NCBI GenBank assembly: GCA_003049465.1
Contig: PYSS01000082.1
Span: forward strand, 62,001-126,000
Source of the DNA: Magnaporthiopsis rhizophila
Lineage: Eukaryota > Ascomycota > Sordariomycetes > Magnaporthales > Magnaporthaceae
Direction: 5' to 3'
DNA length: 64,000 bases
Numbering within the stretch: the stretch's first letter is position 1; every line of letters starts with the position of its first letter. Made by a program: the position numbers and the translations under genes. Positions 34,562-47,042 of this stretch are shown here, piece after piece. The notes beneath the pieces are model-generated. The model saw only the letters and a list, made by a program, of their open reading frames with translations, made no database searches and was not told the DNA's origin.

Positions 34562-37522
34562 ATGCCGGGCTTCAGCGATTCCTTCTGGTCAAATGACTAT
34601 GCCGCAGGTGTGTTTTTGGTGGCCGTGGCTGCTGGACCACGCACTTCCCAGCGCCACCCCGCGGGCAGCGGCAACCAGCCAAACTGACCTTCGTTTGAAC
34701 CAAGGCCTCGGTGTCCTCTTCAGCAAGCTTCAGCAGGGCGTGATAGAAAACCGACAGGTTTTGACGATAGCTCGCCTACGAGCCGAGGCGGAGGAGGTCT
34801 ATGGCCAGCGCTTAGGAGACATTGCACCAACGGTGGACAAGGTTCAAGGTGGTTTCTCCCGCGACGATGGAGCTACCGTACGAAAGGTAGGACAGACACC
34901 TGCAGGCCGCCCGTTTGGACCAGCTCTCCCGCAGGCACGCGCGCTGAGCGTCCGAGCAAACATGACGCTGACCACAGACCATTCTGGACCTCTAGGCATA
35001 CGAGGGCGTGCGGACCGAGATGGAGGAGGGCGCCAAGAACCACAAGAAAATCGCCCAGAACATTCGCGACCTCGTCGTGAATCCCTTCTCCCGATGGTGC
35101 GACGCCCACGAGCAGCGCGTGCAGGACTCGCAGGATGAGCTGCAGTCCCGCATCAAGGCACACGACAAACAGGCTGAGCTGGTCAAGAAGCTGAGGAGCA
35201 ACTACTTCAACAAATGCCGCCTGGTCGAGGATCTCGAGGAGGAGGACAAGCTTGCGTTCCAAGACCCCGAAAACAGCCCCAAGGGCAAGGTGCCCGAGAT
35301 CAAGGTCAACAAGGAGGAGGCCGTGGAGGAGGACCAGATATACGAGGTCGGCGACGAGACGTACCAGCTCGACACCATGAAGAAGATTCTGCGCCACATG
35401 CTGGAGAATATCAAGATGGGCGAAACCAAGGTCCCCATCCTAGGCACCTACACCAACACATCAGCTGGCGCCGATATCGTCGAGTATCTGCAGCGAAACA
35501 TGAACGCGACAACCGTGGCCTATGCCGAGCGCATCGGCCAGGACCTGGTGACTAACAAGTTCCTGCGCCTGGTTGGCAATGTCGGCAACACCTTCGCCAA
35601 CAGCTCCAAGCTCTTTTACCAGTGGACCCCCACCGCCTTCAAGCTCGCAGGCGTGCCCGAGAAGAAGACACCGGTCAGCAGGACCCTCTCCATGCAGACC
35701 ACCGGCTCCGACGGATCCGAGTCGCCCGTCGTCGGCACCGTCAGCGAGTACCTGGAGAAGTGGAACATCGTCAACTCGGCCTACCCCAATGAGACCCCCG
35801 CCGAGCGCCTGCGTCGTGAAGGAAGGGAAGCCGACGAGAAGTACAAGGCGGCTGTGAAGAAGCTGGACGATCTTCGGTGCGACCTCGAGGAGCAGATCTT
35901 CGTCCACCTCCGGTTCCTGGAGCGCTGCGAGCTCGACCGACTCAAAGCCATCAAGACGGTCGTCCTGGACTTCTCGGGCACCATCAGCAACGTCATTCCC
36001 AGCCTGCAGTCCGCCGTCGACCACATGATGCTGTACCAGGAGACTGTCCAGCCGCAGGGCGACCTGAGGTACCTGCTGGAGAACTACCGCACGGGAAGCT
36101 TCATTCCCAAGGTGGTGACGTACGAGAACTACTACAACCGCGTCGACGAGCAGACGTTCGGCGTGGATCTCGAGGCGCGTGCGAGGGCGGACAAGAAGCG
36201 GGTGCCCGTCATCGTCACCACCATCCTGACCTACCTGGACCACCACTACCCGGACCTGGAAGGCGACGAGGCCAGGCGCGGGGTCTGGCTCGTCGATGTG
36301 CCCCTGGCCCAGACCCACAGGCTGAGGCGCAAAGTCAACGACGGCCGGGGCTTCTCGCCCGATGTGTTTGGTGAATTTGATATACCCACTGTTGCCAGCC
36401 TGCTCAAACTCTATTTGCTTGAACTTCCAGGTAAGCGCCCCTCGTCGCAACTGTCAGTCCCCTTGTGACCAAACAGCAGCTAACTTGGCAACGTGTCCAG
36501 ACTCGCTTGTTTCTTCGCACGTGTACGAGATTATCCGAACTCTTTACCAGACCTCCACCGGCGACACCGAGGCCACACGCGTACCGGTGCTGCAACAGAC
36601 GCTGTCGCAGCTGCGGCTCACGAATATCGCGACGCTCGACGCCTGCATGAACCACTTTACTAGGCTTATTGATCTCACATCGGCGGACGAGACATACGTG
36701 GCGGCGCTGGCGACGTCGCTGGCGCCAACCATCCTGCGACCTCGCACTGAAACGTCGCTCACGATGGAGGAGAAGCACGCTTACCGCCTGGTCCGGGATT
36801 TGTTCACCCACAAGGACGCCATCTTCGGCGAGCTCAAACGTATGTCGACCCTGACGCACTCGGCATCGGTGGGCGCAGGCAACGGCGCTGCGGCAGCTGC
36901 GGCCGAGAGGAGGGGTCGGGCCATCAGCACCGACGAGAGCAACAGGCGAGCGCTCATAGAGGAGCGCAACAGGCTCATCGTCGAAAAGTCGGCGGCGGCG
37001 GGCGGCAGCCGCAGCAGGGCCACGTCGCCGGCGCCCGGGCCAAGGGATCGGGCGAGGTCCCCGGCGCCGCGCGGGCACCGCAGGGACAGGAGCAGTGGCG
37101 GTCCCGAGACGAGGTTCCCCATCTCGACCGGCCTGACCAGCCCGACGCAGCAGCACCGAGCGAGCATGGGAGGGACTGCTGGTGTCAAGAGGTCCAGCCT
37201 CGAAGTTCCGGGCAACAACGATGCGCCGTTCGGAGGCCCGCTGACGGCAGCGCCAGAAGAGCATCAGCAATCGCCGCAGTCGCCCGAGAGCAACGGGACC
37301 AGCATCACCAACGGCTCTCTGACCGAGTCGCCTCAGATCAACTCCATCGTGGCGGACTCGACGGTTGGGAAGCGCAACAGCCTGGGCCGCAGTGGGGCCA
37401 GGTTTGTGGGCGGGAAGCGAGTGTCATTGGCGATGGCGCACGCCGGCATCTCTGGGGCTGCTCCCGAGGGCGGCCATACCCAGCATGGCGTGCAGCTGGT
37501 GGATAGGCCGATGGACGACTAG
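34562..37522 (+). CDS. RGD2: F-BAR/DEP/RhoGAP protein, Rgd2-like
   Basis: Four exons (34562..34607, 34705..34886, 34996..36430, 36501..37522) give 894 residues, and all three junctions keep phase. The start MPGFSDSFWSNDYAAGLGVLF is a classic FCH/F-BAR beginning; the F-BAR coiled coil continues after a DEP domain inserted at about residues 205-290. The RhoGAP domain covers about 465-660, ending in the ATSLAPTILRPR block. A disordered Ser/Pro/Arg tail follows. The domain order is that of yeast Rgd2, which stimulates GTP hydrolysis on Rho-type GTPases at the plasma membrane. The usual arginine-finger position in the GxxRxSG motif reads GVWLVDV, with Leu508 in place of Arg. Identity of architecture is secure; GAP activity is not assured. 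Confidence 0.9.
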
Positions 37523-40500
37523 TGATCGTGACGGGTCATATTCATATTTTGGTTTTATGTGGCCACGGCTTGCTTGTCTTTAGACCGCACACGCTCAGGT
37601 TCATGATGACGTGTAATGAATGGATCAGAGTGTACGGTCTTGGGAAAGGAGTAAATGTACACGATGGTGTCTTGCAATTCGCCTGTAACCTACCAAACCA
37701 TGGGGATCCGGACAAACGGGGGTGGGCTTCTTGGGGTTCGGGTTAGAGACGAGACCTAGATACGCGGCGATGATTGATTTGGAATGCGTTTGGTATTTTG
37801 CTTTGCGCTCCTTGCTTCTGATTTTTCTTTTATTGCAGCCTACGGGCAGCAGCACACGATGATGATGGACGATTTTGGTAGTAGTGACTTTTTCTCACCC
37901 ACCTCACTTTCAAGGACCCGTTTGGGCTGGGGAAGGGATTAATCGATAAGGCGCGTACAATCTGTCGGCAAGGACTGATGGATGGATGCCCCTGACCTTC
38001 TGGCACCGCGCCTCCCTTTTCTCTTCTTCCACCCCCCCTTTTTTTCCCCCTCTCCTAGTTCCCAGCTCCAAAACTCAGGATGTTGGATTCAAGATCTGGC
38101 GCTTGTAGTTTAGGGTGGTCATTTTTAACCCGTCGATGACGAGACCCCGAAATCGCCTTTTCCGGAAGGCCCCACGTAGCGAACACAGCTGATACTGGAG
38201 TTGCAGTGATCTGAACATTTAGAATCAAAGCGGTGCTACGCTCTTGGTCGACCACCAATAGGTACCTACCTAGACAAACATCTGACGGCTATCTGTACCG
38301 GCAAACTGTCGCCGTCGAAACAAATGCTCGGGAGACCGCCGCTAACATGACCCCCGAGGCAAGAGTGGATCTGGTGGCGGATGAGAGCGCCCGAGAGCCC
38401 GACACGCGCTGCAACCCGGGATAGAGAGCACCAGGCGGCTAGTTCCGACCAATTCTGTTCAGGTCGTGCTGATGAACACTGAGGATCTACCCACGCCTTT
38501 ATCCAAAATCACTACGAGCCCGTGAATCCTCTGCGGCTTTTGTGGTGTGCTGTGCATATAGCCGGCCGCCGTGGCGCCGTGGGCGCTTAGGGGAAAGTCG
38601 ATCTATGACCGAGGGCAAATCACCAGTTGGCCTTGTTGCGCCACCATGCCACCCCCGAGACCCCCAAATCAGGATTTGACTGTCGATCATGGCTGCTTCA
38701 TGACGGCGGCAAATCGATGTTTCCTCTTGTTGCTCTTTTATTTTTTAATTTTTTATTTTTTATTTTCCCCCTTTCTGGCAGGCAAGTCCAAGACGGGAGT
38801 ACACGTCGACACTTGACAAAAAGACGCAGTCCCGATCGGGACTCTCGGGATTTAATGAGTGACCACCTGAAGCGAGCCCGAAACTAAGGTACCGTTAAGA
38901 TGAGAAAAAAGAGAGAAAGCCGCAGTTCCCACCACATTACGAGCTGTGGAACCCCCCGTGGAGCACATCTCGCGCTTCCACGGAGCGAACCCCGCGGGAA
39001 ACCGAAACGCCGGGGTCAGGGTCCCGAAGAAGCAAGTCTGTCAAAGTGGCTTATGCATACGGATGGCGTGGACTGCGTGTCAGCCACATCCGCATTCGAC
39101 GCACGCACTGTTCACCGCCTTTCGGCACCATGACGGCAACTGCTCGTGGGGCAAACACACCGCAAGAAGCGCCATTTGCTGGAGTTTTCGGCGAAATCAT
39201 AATTTGTCAAGATACTAGTGTGCGATATAGTGTAGACCGGGATCTCTTTGTTGGGCATGCGTGATGCAGGTTGGAGCGGGCTGGGCTGGTTGGTTGGTTC
39301 AGACCCGCCCATTCCGAATGGGATTTTCCCGCTGTGGGATCACCACGGCTGCAAGGAAATGCAGGAGGCAGGCACTCACTCGGCGCTATGTACGAGCTAG
39401 CTTGATCACGGACTCCGCAGGCACTTAGTGCAAGTCGATATCGCTGCGTTCTATTGATGAAAGAGGAGAAATCGAAATTTGAAGCCAAGCAGTTAAATCA
39501 AAAGTCTTGGCACCAGATCAAAGGAGACCTGGCGACACTTCGCCAAGTCGAACCGAAACGAGACGTCAGGCGTGGACCTCGTAGGCCGGCTTTTGCCACG
39601 GGCTGTGTTTTGCAGGGCTCGCGGGTTGGTCTTTGATCTTATTTTAAACTGCCCCAGAACAGACAAGGGAGTTCCACCAGAGAGATAGCCGTGGCTCTCG
39701 GGCTGGTTCCCTGTCTGATGGAACGCCGGATGGAAAGGCCAATTTCAAATTAGAACCACCCGAGAACAAAGACTGGCTGTCGAATGCTGGCGAAGAGGAG
39801 GGGGGGGGCTTTTGGTGCGGGCGGCAATCGATGAAAACATACGCCGAGGCTCCGGGCGCTACGTGTGGTCCTTTCCAGCAGGAGCACGGCGGTGCCGGCT
39901 CAATCCGGTGTCATTTAGATGGCCTGCTGCTGCGTCATTGATGCTGTCTGGCATTGTTTGCGTGCCGACTTGCCGACTGGGTGTGCCATTCTGGGGTTCC
40001 CCGTCAACAGAGATTTCCAACTGACTCTCGAATGGCGCAAAACTCAACAAAAAAGAAGGCCAAGCCAGCGTGCAGTCGTAATGCCTGCACAAACAAGCCT
40101 CCTCGGTACCCCATTGGCTCATTCGCAAGTCCACGCCGCCACTCCCTTGCCGGGTTGAAGCCACCAGCAGGTCCCCGGAGGCTAGAATTGCAGTCGATCG
40201 GGAAATGTGATGGCCACCGCCTCCGCTGATTGACCCGTTGACCCATGTGTCGGAGTGAGTGGTGTTGTTTTTGGCACCTGGACCTTGCGTCACCTGCACC
40301 CGCAAACTTGACACGGGGAGCCTGCCTTCGTTTGGATGTGTTTTATAAGAAGACCCTGGTGCCCGCTCTTTGCGTCGTCATCCACGTTGCCGTGCTTCTT
40401 GGGCGTTTTCGGATCCAACTACCTTTTTATTCGCTCCTGCCCTTTTCGACCCTCGGTATCCCGACAGCACCTACTCGCACCTCGCCGTCACACTGCAGCC

Positions 40501-42312
40501 CAAGGGAGCCTGGCCCAGAAACAAACCCCGCAACCGCCTTACTACGACCGACCGCCTGGAGGAGCGAAACCACGACGTGCGAATAAATTGAAGCGACCGC
40601 CCTCCCCAAAACCCAGCAAATCCACCGGAACACTAGTTGGTCTCTGAACCGATTGCCTTGCCGTTGCCGTTGCTGGCCTGAGCTCTCTCGACGACCAGCC
40701 CCGAATCCAGCAGCAGCCCCCGAATCTGCCGCGCGTCTAGTGCCCACCCATCATCCGAGACGCCGAAACGAAACAAAAACCGGATTGAAGCCAGTCGAGT
40801 CGACCGTCGGACGGGCCCTACGGTTTTGTCTCCCCACGCTTTTCCACAGGGGACTGCCCCTGCGGCGCGGACGAGGCGTACGTCAGCTCCGGCACTTTTG
40901 GCACAGCTGCCTGTTTAGGTAAGCACCGCACCACTCGTTTTTGGGTTTCTCAATTGCAAATCGCACACCACTTCATTGCCCCATTCAGCCTCCGCACCCA
41001 AAAAACCACGCTTTCTTTTTCCTGCAAGCATCGCTGTCATTCGGCATAGAAGGCCAATGGCTGCCGGTCGTCCCAATCTCCCCACACCGTGGAAAGGAAA
41101 ATGGAAGGCAAACGAAAAACTTAATGATCGGGTAGTGGACCCGAGTGCTCGCGTGGTCATGCCAAGTCGGCTTCCGCGGCCGACCCCAAGCGGCTGTCGT
41201 TACTTTTCCATCCAACCCCGTGGGCCAGTCTGGCTCGATCGATACCCGCCGGCCTCGCTATACTGGGTCGCTTGGGGGCTTGTTCGCCTTGAGAGAACCT
41301 GTCAGCGAACCAAACTGCCCAACGCCTCCCGGCCACGACAAGGTTCTAGCCGCGCTGATGCAATGGCGTGTTGCTTGGCCTGCTGCTATTCCTGAGACGC
41401 TGTCGCCCAACCAGAGGGCAGTAGGCGTCGGCGTGTACTGTGCGCAGGGCTGGAATGGGGGAAGCCGACCGTCTGGCCAGCCGCCAGACGCCCTACCGCG
41501 TCGGTCATGTCGAGATTGTTTTATATATAGGGACAGCCTGATCTCGAGTTGGGACGATGGGCGCTGCTCCCAACATCGCTCGAGGAATTATGTTTCCTTT
41601 CGTGTATCACACTTTCCCTGTTGCAGGCAACCCAACAGCCTAGGCCTTCCTGGCGATTCGCCTGGTGCTCCGCCTAGTCACGCCTCTGCGTCGCTATCCC
41701 TAGTTGGGTGACCGGCGACCCTGATCCATGACTACACGTCCAAGGCCGCGTAGTGCTTCATTTCCACCATTTCGTTTTGTTTTCATGTGCGTTTTCAGCC
41801 GCTCACCATCATAATTGTTCTTCTCCCCCTTCGTCTTTCTTCCTCGTACAAGGTCGGCTTGATTTCCTTTGTTTCGTTTCTTTGGACTCTTTCAGCACCT
41901 TGTTGTTCATCTATTCACTTCACAAGGCCGCAGGCGCCTTGAAACACTGTTTTGTTTTCCTTGACTCCTTCAGCATGCTTATGCTGTCAATCCTCCCCTC
42001 CACATTCCCTGTATAACCGCATTGTGATCGCCGAGAGGCACAATCGTTGCTGCATTGTCTTTTCTCCTTTGGCTTTCAACCTTGCCATTGTTCACTATCA
42101 TTCCGGGCAAGGTCCCCCGGCTGCGCAACTTCACCACCGACGGTCTTATAAGCCAGGCTGGGGGCATGGTTGCACTGCCGATCATCATAGTTTCACATCA
42201 GATCAAACGCTTCGTCACCAACAACAGTACGCACACTTCACTTTACACGCGGACCCACACCGCCGCTCATAATACCTTAATATATAATAATCACCTACAC
42301 CCGCACACCACC
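37523..42312. other. Gene-poor 4.8-kb interval
   Basis: The RhoGAP 3' flank leads into long non-coding sequence. Pyrimidine-rich stretches and TATA-like elements (near 40346 and 41521) in the right part could belong to a long or spliced leader of the gene at 42313; a GTAAGC donor-like site sits at about 40920. No open frame here has recognisable protein features. Confidence 0.5.
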
Positions 42313-42996
42313 ATGCCACTCCGACTAATTCGCCGGTCCAGATCAACAAAAAGGTCACCCCTCGAGAGCTGGTCCAGCTGTGAGACGATGGGTATCATCC
42401 CAGAGAGCCCGAGCACGGTGTCTACTCGTCGCGAGTGGGACACCGGGTTCCCCGAATCCTTCTGCGGCAGTGAGTATCCCACTTAGCAATGTGCCTTTCT
42501 GCTTCTGTCGCTGAGTATAGCATGCTTACACAAATGGAAATGTCTAGATGGAAACACAACGCTTCGGCACCCAGACGCCAAGGTTGGCGCCGATGCCTGC
42601 ATCACAGCCGACGACATTCCCGTTTCGCGGGCCCTGAACAGGGAGCGGAGGTCGTTCCTCAGCAGCAAGTATAGCAAGCGGACCATCTCGCACGGCGTGC
42701 TCACGCCACAGCAACAACAATCCATCGTGCGACAACAAAATACCGCTTCGGTCATGTACAGCGACTGCGCCATCATCGACAGCGATGCCGAATCTGCCAC
42801 GCTCACCCCGTTCATGCCCTCGAGATCGACATCGTATGGGATGCAGACGTCCGGAGACAGCTTTGAAGGACGTCGGAGCTCGACCTCGGTGCACGACCCC
42901 AAGGACGAGTCTAATATGCCTCCATCGTCGCCCTCGAGCACATCGACCAGTCGCAGCCGAGGATTTCTCAGGAGGCTTAGGCGGCATCGCGACTAG
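42313..42996 (+). CDS. Small unrecognised protein, Ser/Arg-rich
   Basis: Two exons (42313..42469 and 42548..42996) give 201 residues. The ATG has a CACCATGCC context. The junction GTGAGT to TCTAG, with a 78-nt intron, completes Asn in FCGNGNTTLRH. I do not recognise the family. Visible features are a basic N-terminus (MPLRLIRRSRSTKR), a central stretch RALNRERRSFLSSKYSKRTI, a Gln run, a Ser-rich acidic region and a basic end RSRGFLRRLRRHRD. There is no signal peptide or membrane segment. Composition suggests a largely disordered, possibly phosphorylated protein. The open frame on both sides of a well-formed intron is the main support. Confidence 0.6.
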
Positions 42997-45033
42997 GGGA
43001 CGCATGCCATCGCGGCTCTGATGGCCCCTCACGACGCTCCGTTATCTGGATTTGGCCAGCTGTTCCGCCCTGACGCACCTCACCGGACCTTGAACGCGAA
43101 GCACGAAACCATCCAGCCGCCGCATACGCTACAGGCGGCTCGATCACCGGAAAAGTCCAACTCGGTTGGATGTGGACACGCATGATCAAGACACGGGGAT
43201 ACCGCTTGCACGATCGAAGCACACACCTCGGCTTAATATTTTTTGCCTTTTGGTTTTGGCTTTCACTTATTGTATGATTGCATTCGCTAGGAGTTCTGGG
43301 CAAGTGTGGGACTTCTTGCAGAAGATCACATGTTGGCTTTCTTTTTTACCTTGCCTGCCTACCATGGCAAGCGTGGCCTCTCGCTTTGCTTGACGACACA
43401 CACACATCGCACACAGCAGGCGGAACGTTCTTTTTTGTCTTAGCGAGGAGTTTGTCACCGGGAATCCCTTGGTAGGGAAGCACATCATTTACGAAGAAAC
43501 GAATTTCATTATCGTTGTTCTGTATCTTTTTTTTCCTCCTCTCCCTTTTGCTCTGCTTCCTACCGCCTCTACACTCTTTTACCTCTTTGTTCTCGCTCCT
43601 CGCCTAGCTACTCATATCGGCCCAGAGATGGCGATGTCGTTGGTGGTCTACATGTGGATTTGGATATTCATGGCGTCACTGGATTTGAGGGTAAACAGTT
43701 CGAAAATCACAGCGGCGAACGCCGTATAGACTGGAGGGGTATATGCATAGGTACTCAAAAGATAGCTTGAGGAATACGACGGATGGCTTCGACGCCACTT
43801 TGGACATTTTGCTCTGCTCCTGGCGACATTGTGTTTGTCATGATTTCTCTGGACTGACTGGCTGAGGACTTGAAAGGGTCCAATGGCTGCCCGGCAGGGC
43901 TGAGGAACGGATGCACCCCTGAGATAGGGCACCTCGGCTAATTTGAAGCTTGTTTGACCATTGAGAAGGCAGTGGGGAAGGGTGGCGCGCCGCACTGGCC
44001 AACCGGCCCATGATTGACAATGACAGCCGCTTGGCGATTCCGACGCCATGGGCCGCCACTGCAAATTACAAGGCGTACTCTAGGGCACTCCCTGCGCTCC
44101 TACGGAGATGGCCACGGCCAGAGCGCGCTGGAGGCCTCTGGATGTGAAATAGGCGTGACGCAGGAGCTTTGATCATGATTGAAAGTGCTGCTATTGTCGG
44201 TACGACCGGCTGTCTTTGCGAGGTAGCGTCGGGTGGGATTGGTGGATGGGGACTACTGTGGGTGCTGAGGAGTCGGTTTCCAGCCGAGTTGCTTCATGTG
44301 CGTCCCGAACCGACAGTATTGAATGGTGGCGGACCCACAAGGCTACAACGAAGGCGACGGGACCATGGAAAACAACGCGGGTCGCTATCGCCAACCGAAT
44401 TGAATACCTATCCAATCTGTCGCGTTGTAAAAAGGAAAAGAACAGATTTGTCAAAATGCGTGAAGGCAAAAGCTCACTCGACTGCCCTTCGAGGGGGAGT
44501 CGAGATACGAAAACCCCACTTTTTGGGAGTTTTACTTCGATAGCTCTAAAGTCGAATCGCCGCCAACGGACGGATTCGAATCAGCGAGCTTGGGGTTTTC
44601 TTGGCCCTCACCCGTGGAAGAAGGTTGTGACATTTTTAATAACACCACGGTTGTACCCGTTCGACCACCCGGTTTGCTGCTGTGAGCTGTTGACAATCTG
44701 CCTACGGTCGGGGCATATAAGGGGAGAGTGTGCGAGGGTGCTGCTGTTTGTTGAACGTGGCGTGGCGTGCGGTCGGCCGGCGGCGACGATATTCGGAAGG
44801 ATCATGCACGACGCCTCCACGCACAAAGAACCAAGCCCATTTGATATTTTGATGGAATTTGATTGCACTCCTCGAATATGATCGGTCGGTCGGTTCCAAT
44901 ACGCCATTTTTCTTCTCTTCTTCTTCCTCCTTCATTTTCTTCTTCTTTTCTCTGGATCATGTAGCTCGGTGCACATCTGGCGTACATCTCGATCTGTCAG
45001 TGCACGTGCCGTCGCCAGCACCTCGTGATACCT
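42997..45033. other. Gene-poor interval
   Basis: About 2 kb with only overlapping low-quality frames. The 221-codon frame at 44216-44881 has random composition. A CATATAAGG element at about 44714 could be the TATA box of the gene starting near 45034. Confidence 0.5.
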
Positions 45034-45978
45034 ATGAGCCCCCAACTCGGACGGGAGCTCCTTGCACCCTCCGGGCTGGATGACACTGACACGAAACATA
45101 GGCGCCTGGACAGACCACCGTCCGCGAATCTAAGCATAACAATTCCCGGCACCATCTCTTTTCTGCCTTCCACTGGCGTTCCTATTTCCGCGGTGCCCTC
45201 GACGAATATGACTCCCAGGGAGCCGGCGTTACATTGTCCCGCCCTGCTCCCCAACTGTTCTCCGTGCTTTGGAGCCGGCTGCCTTTCACGAAACCAGTGT
45301 GATAACTTCCCTTGCCGCTCACCGGAATATGGCTCGGCTACCTCTCGGTTGGGCGGGCGAATACACGACATGACCTCGCTGCCATTCTCGTCCGCATCCT
45401 TCTCTCTAACACCCAACTCGGTAGATATCGTCCGAGCGTCGGTATGCATGTTAAACGCCACTTAGCGGCAAGGGCTGTCGAGGAGAGCGAACCAAGGTGG
45501 AGGAGGCTCTGGCGAGTAATGATGCACCGGAAAAACAAGGTCTTGCAAGTTCGAAGATTTCGGTCCGTTTCTGGGTGGCGGGCGAACAGAGCCGACCGCC
45601 CCTGCTGCCTCAAAGATGACGATCCTGTCTCGGAATACTACGGTATCCACGAGGACGGACAACTGCCGTTCGGACCGTCCTCACATAAAAATAAAAAAAT
45701 AAAATAAAAAAATAAGACGGCAAAGGAAAGCTAAACACGCAAAAAGGTCCAAAAATGGCCGTCAACACGGCTCATACAGCCTGATTCGAGTGCTGACAGA
45801 GACGGGATTTACACCCCGCCTCAAGGCTACTACATCGAGTCGTCACCAGGAACACGATCGCGAGCACCGTGATCATCCAATGTCCTTGGACATCCCAACT
45901 AAGCAGGTCTCGATTCCTCGTGCGCCGGTTGAAGATGCGCAATGTCTGCGACAAGGCACGCCGGCCGTGCAAGAATAG
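45034..45978 (+). pseudogene. Unrecognised protein gene with a frame broken by a 13-bp tandem duplication
   Basis: A protein-like frame reads RAVEESEPRWRRLWRVM, then DDPVSEYYGIHEDGQLPF and GPSSHKNKKI, and hits a stop in an A/T tract. One nucleotide away, an open frame continues RRQRKAKHAKRSKNG, then GSYSLIRVLTETGF, to a stop at 45978. The break lies exactly at two adjacent identical 13-bp copies (45689-45701 and 45702-45714); with one copy the frames would be continuous. A tentative first exon (45034..45296) joins exon 2 at 45425 through a weak GTGTGA donor and a good CTAAC...TAG acceptor, in phase. I do not recognise the family. The middle is very basic and the end is His/Arg/Asp-rich. It could be a recent pseudogene, an allele, or an assembly error in the A/T tract. 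Exon 1 is uncertain. Confidence 0.45.
45689..45714. repeat. Exact 13-bp tandem duplication
   Basis: Two adjacent identical copies of AAATAAAAAAATA. The unit is 1 modulo 3, so it shifts the surrounding reading frame. Confidence 0.9.
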
Positions 45979-46789
45979 GCGCGGAAAAATGATTCAGCGC
46001 GCATCACGGCCGGCCATGGGTCGGTAACCATGCGCCTGCTAAGGTTCACACAAACGACGGCGGGGCTCGTTTGCAGTTGGGACGATAACCAAGCACCCGC
46101 GGGCTACATGTGGCGCACGTCATGCATAGACGCGACAGACGACGGCCATAACCAAGGAACTGGGGGTGGGCGGCAGTCAGTCCCAGCGTGAGGAGCCGCA
46201 GGGGAACGGCCTCGCCTGACGTCGAGTTTACCCCTGGGTCCGGTCAAGATCCCAGGTTGCATGAAATCGTCCGTACCTCCACCGACTGTGCGCCAATGGC
46301 AAACCCGGTGCGATTGCAAGCCGTGCCAAGGCCAGGCTCAGGGCTCCCAAGTCGGGGTGTTTGGTGCATGACTTTGGCTGGCAAGCTGGCAGCTCGCCAA
46401 CCCCCGGGGCACCCCTGCCGCAGATCCCCGCTTTCGGCCGGCCGCACTCTGCGCCTTGTGTGCCAAGGCTCGAGCCGGCCGGGTCGTGGGCCAACCAACG
46501 GCTGCTCGCCGTTGTGTTTCTGGAAACAGAAAAAAAACGGGCATCGTGACAGCCCCCCAAAATAGGAACTCCCAAGGGGATTTGATTTCCCTCGAGGGGC
46601 TGGTCAGGGGCAGCATTAAGCTCCCTGGGTAGATGTGCTCGACCAGTGGAGACGGCCGGTGGCGGCGCGACAAGTCTCCTGGTGATCATGGCCTCGGGGG
46701 TGGGGATTTCGCATCGAGCCGAAACGGGCGGTGCATCATGACATCGCGGAACCCATCATCTGCTCGCCCTGGCCGCTTTGGAAATGTTG

Positions 46790-46796
46790 TATATAA
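46790..46796 (+). promoter_or_regulatory. TATA box of the cationic repeat protein gene
   Basis: TATATAA lies about 250 bp before the start codon at 47043. CT-rich sequence follows it, a common layout for strongly expressed fungal genes. Confidence 0.5.
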
Positions 46797-46921
46797 CCCT
46801 CGAGATGGTCTCGACAATCTTCTGCTTTTTTCCTTCCTTCTCACCACCACCCTCACCTTCTCTTTTTTTTTTCCTTTCATTTTTCCTACCGTCCATCTCT
46901 TTTCGTCTATTTTCTTACTGT

Positions 46922-46923
<2 letters not shown>

Positions 46924-46954
<31 letters not shown>

Positions 46955-46963
46955 TTTTTTTTN
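46924..46963. repeat. T30 tract with a following T8 and an unresolved base
   Basis: Thirty T, one G, eight T and an N at 46963. The tract lies in the presumed leader of the gene at 47043; its length in the assembly is not reliable. Confidence 0.95.
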
Positions 46964-47042
46964 TGGTGCTCTCTTGGTACGAGATCTCCAAATTTCCACA
47001 AACACCAATCTTTCCCACCGTTTACCAGACACGGTTTCCAAC

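Larger units (their letters stand above)
45979..47042. other. Intergenic, promoter and leader of the cationic repeat protein
   Basis: The left part shows nothing coding. The right part holds a TATA box at 46790-46796 and a long pyrimidine-rich leader with a T30 tract and an ambiguous base at 46963. Confidence 0.55.

Noticed and set aside
44216..44881. A 221-codon plus-strand frame
   Set aside because: No protein-like motif, random composition, and no promoter or splice logic. A TTCGAAT motif inside it was tested as a tRNA T-loop but the stems do not pair.
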